Notes under the pieces: generated by a model | Told to the model about the DNA's origin: nothing | The model's input: only the letters and a program-made list of their open reading frames with translations | Database searches by the model: none | Translations under genes and position numbers: made by a program | Shown here: positions 34,898 to 42,261 of the stretch, in pieces | Position numbering within the stretch: position 1 is the stretch's first letter | Layout: every line of letters begins with the position of its first letter | Assembly: GCF_035984545.1 (NCBI RefSeq) | Contig: NZ_JAXCHP010000001.1 | Coordinates: forward strand, 2,294,001-2,358,000 | Length of the DNA: 64,000 nucleotides | DNA from: Cryobacterium sp. GrIS_2_6 | GTDB taxonomy: Bacteria; Actinomycetota; Actinomycetes; Actinomycetales; Microbacteriaceae | Reading direction: 5' to 3'

Positions 34898-35998
34898 ATG
34901 TCGGAAGCATCCGTCGCACCCACGGTGCGCATCGTCAAGACCCGTCGGGGTGGCGACTCGAAGAATCCCACCACCGAGTACTCCTCGCTGCTGCACACTG
35001 TGCGCAACCTGGGCCTCCTGAAGCGCGCGACCGGGTTCTACTGGTTCGTCTTCGGCATGCTCATCCTCGCAACTGCGGGTCTCGGCACCGGTTTCGTGCT
35101 CCTTGGCCACAGCTGGTACCAGCTGATCATCGCCGGCGTGCTCGGCATCATCCTCACCCAGTTCGCCTTCCTCGCCCACGAGGCCTCGCACCGGCAGGTG
35201 TTCGAGTCTGGGCCCGCCAATGACAAGGCCGGCCGCATCCTCGCGAACCTGTTCGTCGGCATCAGCTACGCCTGGTGGATGAACAAGCACAGCCGCCACC
35301 ACGCCAACCCGAACGTCATCGGCAAAGACCCCGACATCGACCCCGACTTCATCGTCTTCCGCGAGGAGGACGCCGCGAAGGTGTCCTGGCTCGGCTCGTT
35401 CGTCACGCGCAAGCAGGGTTACCTGTTCTTCCCGCTCCTGATGGCAGAGGGCTTCAACCTGCACGTCCAGGGCTTCCGCACGGTCTTCGGCCGCGGCAAG
35501 GTCGACAAGCGCTGGCTCGAGATCAGCATGCTCACGACCCGTATCGTGCTCTACGTCGCCGTGATCTTCTACTTCCTGCCGCTCGGGATGGCCTTCGCCT
35601 TCATCGGAGTGCAGCTCGCCGTCTTCGGGGTCTACATGGGCGCATCCTTCGCCCCGAACCACAAGGGGATGCCGCAGCTCCCCCACGACAGCAAGGTCGA
35701 CTTCCTGCGCCGCCAGGTCCTGACCTCGCGCAACATCCGCGGCGGCACCTTCATGGACACCTTCATGGGCGGCCTGAACTACCAGGTCGAGCACCACCTG
35801 TTCCCGAACATGGCCCGCCCGCACCTGCGGAAGGCGCAGGAGATCACCAAGGAATACTGCCAGTCGCACAACATCCTCTACACGGAGACGGGCCTGTTCC
35901 AGTCGTATGGGATCGTCATCGAGTACCTGAACACGGTCGGCCTCGCCGCCCGCGATCCGTTCGACTGCCCCATGGTCGCGCGGTTCCACCACCGCTAG
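34898..35998 (+). CDS. membrane fatty acid desaturase (acyl-CoA/lipid desaturase)
   Basis: 366 aa with four or more membrane segments. The three His boxes for the di-iron centre are HEASH (~88), HSRHH (~129) and QVEHH (~295), the last as in front-end and DesA3-like desaturases. It introduces a double bond into membrane fatty acids. The ATG at 34898 has AAAGG upstream. A role in cold adaptation would be usual for such enzymes; position specificity cannot be read. Confidence 0.92.
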   Translation: MSEASVAPTVRIVKTRRGGDSKNPTTEYSSLLHTVRNLGLLKRATGFYWFVFGMLILATAGLGTGFVLLGHSWYQLIIAGVLGIILTQFAFLAHEASHRQVFESGPANDKAGRILANLFVGISYAWWMNKHSRHHANPNVIGKDPDIDPDFIVFREEDAAKVSWLGSFVTRKQGYLFFPLLMAEGFNLHVQGFRTVFGRGKVDKRWLEISMLTTRIVLYVAVIFYFLPLGMAFAFIGVQLAVFGVYMGASFAPNHKGMPQLPHDSKVDFLRRQVLTSRNIRGGTFMDTFMGGLNYQVEHHLFPNMARPHLRKAQEITKEYCQSHNILYTETGLFQSYGIVIEYLNTVGLAARDPFDCPMVARFHHR

Positions 35999-36012
35999 AC
36001 CGCTTCTGCTTC

Positions 36013-36062
36013 GAACCGTCACGCTCCGCCGGGCCCTGTGCCCGCCCGGACCGTGGCGGTTC
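36013..36062 (+). terminator. long hairpin after the desaturase gene
   Basis: GAACCGTCACG pairs with CGTGGCGGTTC (one G-T), and inside it CCGGGC pairs with GCCCG(C)CCGG. It starts 15 nt after the stop; the tail CGTCGTTAA is weakly U-rich. Confidence 0.5.
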
Positions 36063-36084
36063 CGTCGTTAACCGCCGCCGCCGC

Positions 36085-36190
36085 GCGCACCAATAGCGCT
36101 GCTTCGCGCCAAGTGCGCGGCTTCGCGCGCCACCTGCGCCGCTGCGCGCCAGGCGTGTGTGGAGCGCAGCGGCGCAGTTGGCGCGCGAAC
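36085..36190. repeat. dispersed palindromic repeat, copy 1
   Basis: GC-rich region whose main inverted repeat has 23-bp arms (36125-36147 and 36164-36186, one mismatch). Upstream it carries CACCAATAGCGCTGCTTCGCGCC, spanning the flank and half-palindrome shared with copies near 37.3 and 55.7 kb. Non-coding, between the desaturase and YeiH-like genes. Confidence 0.7.
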
Positions 36191-36216
36191 GACTCGGGGC
36201 GCGGACGACGTCGGAG

Positions 36217-36222
36217 TAGGCT
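36217..36222 (+). promoter_or_regulatory. -10 element of the YeiH-like gene, leaderless
   Basis: TAGGCT followed by CGAATCC (7 nt) and the ATG at 36230. Confidence 0.55.
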
Positions 36223-36229
36223 CGAATCC

Positions 36230-37270
36230 ATGTGGCTGCCGGGCGTGCTCGTCGCGGTCGCCGCCGCACTCCTTGCCGGGCTCGTGCACGCCCTCGTCCC
36301 CGGGATCCCGCTTCTCACGGCCGCCGTGGTGTTCGGAATCGTCGCCGGCCAGCTGCCGGTGGCGCGCCGGCAGCTCACCGGAGTGCTCGCGCCGGGCCTC
36401 TCTGTAGCCTCCAAGCGCATCATGCGCCTCGGAATCGTGCTGCTCGGCCTCAAGCTCAGCCTCGTCGACATCCTCGGCCTCGGCTGGCTGACCATCGCGA
36501 CGACCGTCGCCATCGTCGTTCTCACCTTCTTCGGCACGCTGTGGTTCGGCCGCAGGATCGGCCTGCCCGGGCAGCAGCCCCTGCTGATCGCGACCGGATT
36601 CTCGGTCTGCGGCGCGTCCGCGATCGGCGCCATGAGTGCCGTCGTGCACGCAGACGATGACGACACCGCCACACCGATCGCCCTCGTCACCCTCTGCGGG
36701 ACCCTCGCGATCGCGGTCCTGCCCGCCCTGTGGCATCCGCTCGGCCTGGACGCCCTGCAGTACGGACAGTGGGTCGGCGCCAGCGTGCACGATGTCGGCC
36801 AGGTCGTCGCCACCGCGCAGGTCGCCGGGCCGGCCGCCCTCGCCGTGGCGATCGTCGTCAAGCTCACCCGGGTGCTCCTGCTCGCGCCGATCGTCGCCGG
36901 GGTGTCCCTGCAGGAGCGCCGCAGAGACGGCAGCGGGGCAGCCTCGACCTCGAGTGCGATGCCCCTGCGCACCGGCACCCTCGCTGCGGTGTCCACGGAT
37001 GCCTCGACGCGGCATCCCCCGATCGTTCCGCTTTTCGTCCTGGGCTTTCTGGCTGCCGTGATGCTCCGCACCCTCGTGCCGTTGCCCGAGGGCGTGCTCC
37101 TCGTCGCTGACACCCTGCAGACCTATTTCCTGGCGACCGCGCTCTTCGGGCTCGGCGCGGCGGTGCAGCTCGGGGTGCTCGTGCGCACCGGCGGGCGCGC
37201 ACTCACCGTCGGCCTCGGTTCATGGGCGCTCATTGCGGCCCTCGCCTACGGCGCCGTCCTGCTCGCCTGA
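36230..37270 (+). CDS. YeiH/UPF0324 family putative transporter
   Basis: 346-aa membrane protein of about ten segments (MWLPGVLVAVAAALLAG at the start). Family signatures: KRIMRLGIVLLGLKLSL, TGFSVCGASAIGAMSAVV and GASVHDVGQVVATA. Members are annotated as putative sulfate exporters; substrate unproven. The long upstream reading frame is rejected in favour of the leaderless ATG at 36230. Confidence 0.88.
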   Translation: MWLPGVLVAVAAALLAGLVHALVPGIPLLTAAVVFGIVAGQLPVARRQLTGVLAPGLSVASKRIMRLGIVLLGLKLSLVDILGLGWLTIATTVAIVVLTFFGTLWFGRRIGLPGQQPLLIATGFSVCGASAIGAMSAVVHADDDDTATPIALVTLCGTLAIAVLPALWHPLGLDALQYGQWVGASVHDVGQVVATAQVAGPAALAVAIVVKLTRVLLLAPIVAGVSLQERRRDGSGAASTSSAMPLRTGTLAAVSTDASTRHPPIVPLFVLGFLAAVMLRTLVPLPEGVLLVADTLQTYFLATALFGLGAAVQLGVLVRTGGRALTVGLGSWALIAALAYGAVLLA

Positions 37271-37320
37271 CCGGTCGCCTGCCGCGGGGCGCGCACCACG
37301 GGCCGCGGTCGCGCGCCCGT

Positions 37321-37362
37321 TGCGCCGCTTCGCGCCAGGCATGCCTGGCGCGAAGCGGCGCA
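37321..37362. repeat. 42-bp perfect palindrome, copy 2 of dispersed repeat
   Basis: The 21-nt half begins TGCGCCGCTTCGCGCCAGGC and is followed by its exact reverse complement. It lies between the convergent YeiH-like and amine-oxidase genes and could terminate both. The same core recurs at 55663-55702. Confidence 0.85.
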
Positions 37363-37382
37363 CGTGGCGCGGCGCGCGTTGG

Positions 37383-38567
37383 TCAGCCGCGGGCGAGCCA
37401 GCCGCCGGGGCCAGCGTTGGGCGTTCGGGACAGGGCGAAGCGGGGCGGCGCGGCCGCGGCATCCGTGGCCAGGTCCGCGAGGATCCGCCCGACCGTCGGC
37501 GTGAACTTGAACCCGTGCCCGCTGAAGCCCGCGCCGACGGTGACCGGTCCGACCCTGTCGAGCACGAAGTCCTCGTCGGCCGTGGTTGTGTAGGTGCAAC
37601 TGACCGGCTCGAGGACGTCGGCGTCGGCACCCGGCAACCACTCGCTCACGTAGCGCTGCAGGGCCGCGAGTTGCACGGGCTCGGGCAGGAAGCTGCGCCG
37701 GTCCGGATCGGTGACCGGACCGACACCGTGCCAGCCGGCCTTGATCCCCTCTCCCGGGGTGCGCATGCCGTAGACCGGGGAGTACCAGTAGCTGTACCGC
37801 GGGTCCGTGGTGTCGCGGGCGTGGTTGAAGCCGGGCCAGTCCTGGGCCGCCGCGTCGCGCTGGGCGAAGTGCGCCGGCTGCTCCTGGGTCACCCGAAGTC
37901 GCGGCAACGCGATTGCCCCGGTGAGCAGCCCGGTCGTCCAGGCCCCGACCGTGACGACCACACGGCGGGCCTCGATCGTGCCGGTCTCCGTCGTCACGCG
38001 CACCCGGTCGTCCCCGAGCACGTCGACCCGCGGCACCCGCACGCCGTGCCGGATCTCGGCCCCCGCCGCAGCCGCGGCCGCCTGCAGTGCCGCCACCGCA
38101 GCATCCGCGTTGATGCGCCCGGCGTCCGGGTTGTGCAGCACCCGGCCGTCGAAGCGGATGCCCGGCCAACGCTCCCCCGCCGCCTCCGGAGTGAGGAACT
38201 CGGCTCCGAGCCCCGCTGAGCGGAGCGCCTCGGCGACGGAGTCGAACGCCGGGTTCGGCCCGTGATTGACCACGCCGACCTGGTCGAAGACCGCGGCCCC
38301 CGACTCGGACTCGAGCTCGCGCCAGAGCGACACGGCCTCCGCGAGCATGCCGACGTAGGTGGGATCGGCGTACGCGGTGTTGAAGTTGCGCGATGCGCCG
38401 TGCGAGGCGCCGTTCTTGTGGCCCGGCTCGAAGCGCTCGAGGAGGAGCACGGGGTGTCCGCGCCGCGCGAGCTGCCACGCCGTCGCCGAGCCCATCGCCC
38501 CGCCGCCGATCACGACGGTGTCGACGCGCTCGACAGGCGCCATACGTGCAGCTGATCCGGAGTCCAT
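37383..38567 (-). CDS. FAD-dependent amine oxidase (MSOX/SolA-like)
   Basis: 394 aa of the monomeric sarcosine oxidase / N-methyltryptophan oxidase family. Rossmann motif VVIGGGAMGSATAWQLARRG near residue 18, then GASHGASRNFNTAY, and the C-terminal GAGFSGHGFKFTPTVGRI. The usual covalent-FAD Cys lies in YSPVYGM-type context in MSOX, but here I see no Cys at that site, so flavin attachment is uncertain. Substrate is probably an N-methyl amino acid. CAGGAT 6 nt upstream of 38567 is an imperfect leaderless -10; ATG at 38543 is an alternative. Confidence 0.85.
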   Translation of the reverse strand: MDSGSAARMAPVERVDTVVIGGGAMGSATAWQLARRGHPVLLLERFEPGHKNGASHGASRNFNTAYADPTYVGMLAEAVSLWRELESESGAAVFDQVGVVNHGPNPAFDSVAEALRSAGLGAEFLTPEAAGERWPGIRFDGRVLHNPDAGRINADAAVAALQAAAAAAGAEIRHGVRVPRVDVLGDDRVRVTTETGTIEARRVVVTVGAWTTGLLTGAIALPRLRVTQEQPAHFAQRDAAAQDWPGFNHARDTTDPRYSYWYSPVYGMRTPGEGIKAGWHGVGPVTDPDRRSFLPEPVQLAALQRYVSEWLPGADADVLEPVSCTYTTTADEDFVLDRVGPVTVGAGFSGHGFKFTPTVGRILADLATDAAAAPPRFALSRTPNAGPGGWLARG

Positions 38568-38670
38568 GCGCCCATCCTGCCAGCCCCCGATGCCCGTCCC
38601 CGCCCCAACGAGTCGTCCGGCGTCACGGACCGGCGACCGCGCGCCCCCGGACGCGGGCCGCCGACGCGCA

Positions 38671-38676
38671 TACGAT
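38671..38676 (+). promoter_or_regulatory. -10 element of sdaA, leaderless
   Basis: TACGAT followed by GGACGG and the sdaA ATG at 38683. Confidence 0.6.
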
Positions 38677-38682
38677 GGACGG

Positions 38683-40059
38683 ATGTCCGCGTATGTCTCG
38701 GCCCTCGATCTGTTCTCCATCGGGATCGGCCCCTCCAGCTCCCACACGGTCGGCCCGATGCGGGCCGCCCGCGCCTTCGCCGCCCACCTCACCGAAAGCG
38801 GCCGGCTCGGCGAGGTCACCCGGGTGAGCTGCTCGCTCTACGGTTCGCTCGGCTCGACCGGCCTCGGCCACGGCACCCCGGACGCCGTCCTCGCCGGCCT
38901 CACCGGCTTGCACCCGGAGACCTGCGACCCTGCCGCCGTCCACGGATCGTGGGCCGACCTGGACGAGGGCGCAACGCTGCTCCTCGCCGGCCGCCACACG
39001 ATCGCTGTCGAGCGCGGCGACATCCGCTTCGAAGCCCGCACCCGGCTGCCCGGCCACCCCAACGCGCTCACCCTGCAGGCGTGGTCGGCGACGGATGCCT
39101 TCCCCCTGTTCGAAGAGACCTGGTATTCGATCGGAGGCGGCTTCATCCGGCGCGAGGGCGACCCACTGGTTCCGCGGACGACCTCTCCCCGGCCGATGGA
39201 CTACGACTCGAGCGCCGAACTGCTCGCACTCTGCGATGCGCGCGGGGTCGACATCGCCGCGATCGCCCGCGAGAACGAAGAGTCCATCCACGGGGCCGAA
39301 GCCCTCGACGCCGGGCTCGACGCGATCTGGGACGCGATGCACATCTGCGTCGAGGCCGGATTGGCTACGGCCGGCACCCTGCCCGGGGGCCTCAAGGTCA
39401 AGCGCCGTGCCGCCGCCATTCGCATGCAGCTCGAGGAATATGAGCTGCTGCCCCTTCGCGAACGGGACACCTCGACCGAGTGGCTGCACGCCTTCGCCCT
39501 CGCGGTCAACGAGGAGAACGCCTCCGGAGGCCGCGTCGTCACGGCCCCGACCAACGGTGCGGCGGGAATCATCCCGGCCGTCGGGCACTACTACCTGCGG
39601 TTCGTCCCCGGGGCGAACGCCGAGGGCATCCGCCGCTACCTGCTCACGGCGGCCGCGATCGGTTCCCTCGTGAAAGCCAACGCCTCCATTTCCGGCGCAG
39701 AAGGCGGCTGCCAGGCCGAGGTCGGATCCGCGTGCGCGATGGCCTCCGGAGCACTCTGCGCGGTGCTCGGCGGCACCCCGCGCCAGGTCGAGAACGCCGC
39801 CGAGATCGCGATGGAGCACCACCTCGGGCTCACCTGCGACCCCGTCGGCGGCCTCGTGCAGGTGCCGTGCATCGAGCGCAACGCGATCGCGTCGTCGACG
39901 GCGGTCTCCGCTGCCCGCCTCGCACTGCACGGCGACGGCACCCACCTCGTCTCCCTCGACACCGTCATCGAGACCATGCGCCAGACCGGCCTCGACATGA
40001 TGACGAAGTACAAGGAAACGAGCGAGGGCGGTCTCGCCGTCAACGTGATCGAATGTTGA
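38683..40059 (+). CDS. sdaA: L-serine ammonia-lyase, iron-sulfur type
   Basis: 458-aa single-chain enzyme that deaminates L-serine to pyruvate. The beta domain starts LDLFSIGIGPSSSHTVGPM. The alpha domain has APTNGAAGIIPAVGHYY and GAEGGCQAEVGSACAM, then LTCDPVGGLVQVPCIERN; the cysteines ligate the [4Fe-4S] cluster. Start fixed by the -10 element 6 nt upstream. Confidence 0.95.
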   Translation: MSAYVSALDLFSIGIGPSSSHTVGPMRAARAFAAHLTESGRLGEVTRVSCSLYGSLGSTGLGHGTPDAVLAGLTGLHPETCDPAAVHGSWADLDEGATLLLAGRHTIAVERGDIRFEARTRLPGHPNALTLQAWSATDAFPLFEETWYSIGGGFIRREGDPLVPRTTSPRPMDYDSSAELLALCDARGVDIAAIARENEESIHGAEALDAGLDAIWDAMHICVEAGLATAGTLPGGLKVKRRAAAIRMQLEEYELLPLRERDTSTEWLHAFALAVNEENASGGRVVTAPTNGAAGIIPAVGHYYLRFVPGANAEGIRRYLLTAAAIGSLVKANASISGAEGGCQAEVGSACAMASGALCAVLGGTPRQVENAAEIAMEHHLGLTCDPVGGLVQVPCIERNAIASSTAVSAARLALHGDGTHLVSLDTVIETMRQTGLDMMTKYKETSEGGLAVNVIEC

Positions 40060-40167
40060 CCCGACCAGCCTAAACTGGGCTGGCACACGCGATACGGATG
40101 TCGGGCGCAGCCCTTTCGTTCCCCTGTCGCGCCGCATACATCGCGTTCACGGCATTCCGGGGGTCTC

Positions 40168-40689
40168 ATGCGTATTCGGTCGTCCCAGCACTCGTTCCGA
40201 GCCGCGGGCCCATCCACCGCGATCCTGGTCTCCGGGATCCTCGTTCTCGGCCTGGCCGGGTGCGCGGCGGCTCCGGCGCCGACGGTCGTCACGGCCACCG
40301 TCGTCGTCACCCAGACACCGACTCCCACGCCGACGCCGACGCCCACGCCAACCCCGACGCCCGTGGATGTGCCGCTCATCCCCAACCCGCCGAAGGGATC
40401 GGCACCCACGACGACCCCGAACGCTGGCGCAATCCCCGTCGCGCCGATTCCGGAGGGGCCTGCGACCGATCTGGGCGCGACAGCAGGCGCCGAGGGATCC
40501 GCCGCGTCGAACGGCGCCGGCGCACTCCAGACCTACACGGTCGTCGAGGGCGACGACTTCTTCGCGATCGCGCAACGCTTCGACGTGCCCGTGCAACAGC
40601 TCCTCCGGATGAATCCGTCGGTGCCCGGCCTCGGCGAGGACATCTACATCAACGACGTCATCAACCTCGACTGGACCACGAAGCGCTAG
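40168..40689 (+). CDS. LysM-domain lipoprotein
   Basis: 173 aa. Lipoprotein signal with lipobox LAGC (~29-32), a Thr-Pro repeat stalk (PTPTPTPTPTPTP, ~50-65), a Pro/Ala/Gly linker, and one C-terminal LysM domain (YTVVEGDDFFAIAQRFDVPV to NDVINL). It is expected to be membrane-anchored and to hold peptidoglycan. GGGGG lies upstream of the ATG. The Thr-rich stalk may be O-mannosylated. Confidence 0.9.
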   Translation: MRIRSSQHSFRAAGPSTAILVSGILVLGLAGCAAAPAPTVVTATVVVTQTPTPTPTPTPTPTPTPVDVPLIPNPPKGSAPTTTPNAGAIPVAPIPEGPATDLGATAGAEGSAASNGAGALQTYTVVEGDDFFAIAQRFDVPVQQLLRMNPSVPGLGEDIYINDVINLDWTTKR

Positions 40690-41116
40690 CCACACCGCAT
40701 TCCCGGCGCACGCGCATCAGATTCCCCGCGGATCGCTCCACAGCCCGCACGCGCCTGCCCGGCAGCTTCGTCCGGCAGGGTTGAACCGGCGACGATCCCC
40801 GGTCGCCGGGAGGCTGGGAAACGGCACCTCTCGTTCAGTCAATCCGCACCCCTCGTTCATCTCGGTGAACGAGAGTACAACCAGTCCCAACGTGTTGGGG
40901 CGCTGAAGCCGACCGGCATCGGTCGGACCGAAAGAACGTGATGCGCGGGCGAGCACACGGTTGCCCGGTCCGGCCGGGGCCGGTCGCTTGCTTTAAGCGG
41001 GCGTCCACCGCGCCGAGCGCGGATATTCCGCCGCTGCGCGGGTGGTCGACCACGCGCGGAACGGCGCAAAACCAGCGCTCGACGTCGACGCTCGACCGGC
41101 CGGCGAGCGGATGCCG
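40690..41116. other. non-coding region with serial hairpins
   Basis: No plausible gene in 427 nt between two convergent genes. From 40852 to ~41058 there are consecutive inverted repeats: CTCGTTCA/TGAACGAG (40852-40873), CCCAAC/GTTGGG (40886-40899), CCGACCG/CGGTCGG (40909-40926), CGCTT/AAGCG (40985-40999), CCGCGC/GCGCGG (41008-41022), and GTGGTCGACCAC (41042-41053). CACCTCTCGTTCA at 40825-40837 is repeated as CACCCCTCGTTCA at 40847-40859. A structured RNA or a regulator-binding region is possible. Confidence 0.45.
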
Positions 41117-42169
41117 CTAGCGGGTCTGGCGGAAGATCCGCTCGATGATCCCGACCACGCGCAGCGAGTCCTCCGGGTCGACGGGAGCGGGCGCGCCGCG
41201 CAGCAGCGCGTCGGCGAGTCCCCGGTAGAAGGCCGCGTAGTCGCCGGGTTCCGTGGGCACCGCGTGCTGGGCGCCGTCGAGCCCGAGCATGCCCCAGGCC
41301 GACTCGTGCTCGATACCGAAACCGGCATCCGTCGGAAGAGCACCGGCGGCAAGGGTGGCCTCCTGGCCGTCGAGGCCCCACTTCGTGTACCCCGATTCAG
41401 AGCCGAGCACGTGGAAACGCGGCCCGACCTGGGCGGCGGTCCCGTTCATCCACAGGTGCGAACGCACCCCGGAACCGTGGTGGAGCGACACGAAGGTGTC
41501 GTCGTCGGCGTTCCCGCCGGGCACGCGGGTCGCGATCTCGGCGTAGATGTCGTCGACCGGCCCGAAGAGCTGCAGGGCCTGGTCGATCAGGTGCGCGCCG
41601 AGGTCGAAGAGAATCCCCCCGCCCTCACGGATGCCGGCGCTCGCCTTCCATGCCTTGGCCGACGGTGTCGGGCGCCAGAACTCGAACCGCGACTCGAAGT
41701 GCCGCACCTCGCCGAGGGCGCCCTCGGCGATGAGCGCCTTCAGGGTCAGGAAGTCGCCGTCCCAGCGCCGGTTCTGGAAGACGGTGAGAAGCAAGCCGAG
41801 GCTTTTGGCCTTCTCGATGAGACCCTGGCCCGCGATGCTCGTGGGGGCGAACGGCTTGTCGATGACGACGGCGAGGCCCGCGTCGAGCGCGGCATGGGCG
41901 AGTTCGACGTGGCTGGCCGGAGGGGAGCCGATCACGACGAGGTCGAGGTCGTCCGCGGCGGCGAGGAGCTCGTCCACGGTGTGCATCAGGCGCACACCCG
42001 GATAGGTCTCTGCCGCCTGCTGCCGCCGTACCGGGTCGCCCGTGACGATCGCGTCGAGGGAGAATTCGGGGTTCGCGGCGAGGAACGGGCTGTGGAACAC
42101 CCTCCCGGAGAGGCCGAAGCCGATCACGGCGGATCGGATCGGACGGGCGATGTTGTCGGCTGCACTCAT
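41117..42169 (-). CDS. Gfo/Idh/MocA-family oxidoreductase
   Basis: 350 aa NAD(P)-dependent oxidoreductase. N-terminal Rossmann domain SAVIGFGLSGRVFHSPFL, then the VIDKPFAPT motif with the family EKP/DKP Lys, and GILFDLGAHLIDQALQLFG with the conserved Asp and His. Substrate is probably a sugar or inositol-type polyol; no neighbour helps to define it. TAGCGT 6 nt upstream of the ATG at 42169 suggests leaderless transcription. Confidence 0.9.
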   Translation of the reverse strand: MSAADNIARPIRSAVIGFGLSGRVFHSPFLAANPEFSLDAIVTGDPVRRQQAAETYPGVRLMHTVDELLAAADDLDLVVIGSPPASHVELAHAALDAGLAVVIDKPFAPTSIAGQGLIEKAKSLGLLLTVFQNRRWDGDFLTLKALIAEGALGEVRHFESRFEFWRPTPSAKAWKASAGIREGGGILFDLGAHLIDQALQLFGPVDDIYAEIATRVPGGNADDDTFVSLHHGSGVRSHLWMNGTAAQVGPRFHVLGSESGYTKWGLDGQEATLAAGALPTDAGFGIEHESAWGMLGLDGAQHAVPTEPGDYAAFYRGLADALLRGAPAPVDPEDSLRVVGIIERIFRQTR

Positions 42170-42175
42170 GCTTCC

Positions 42176-42181
42176 ACGCTA
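42176..42181 (-). promoter_or_regulatory. -10 element of the Gfo/Idh gene, leaderless
   Basis: TAGCGT on the minus strand followed by GGAAGC and the ATG at 42169. Confidence 0.45.
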
Positions 42182-42261
42182 CTCCGTGGGGCACCGGCCG
42201 CCCGCAGCCACCGCGCTCGACACAGCTCCAGGTACGGGTCTGCACCAGGCATTGGCCGGCG

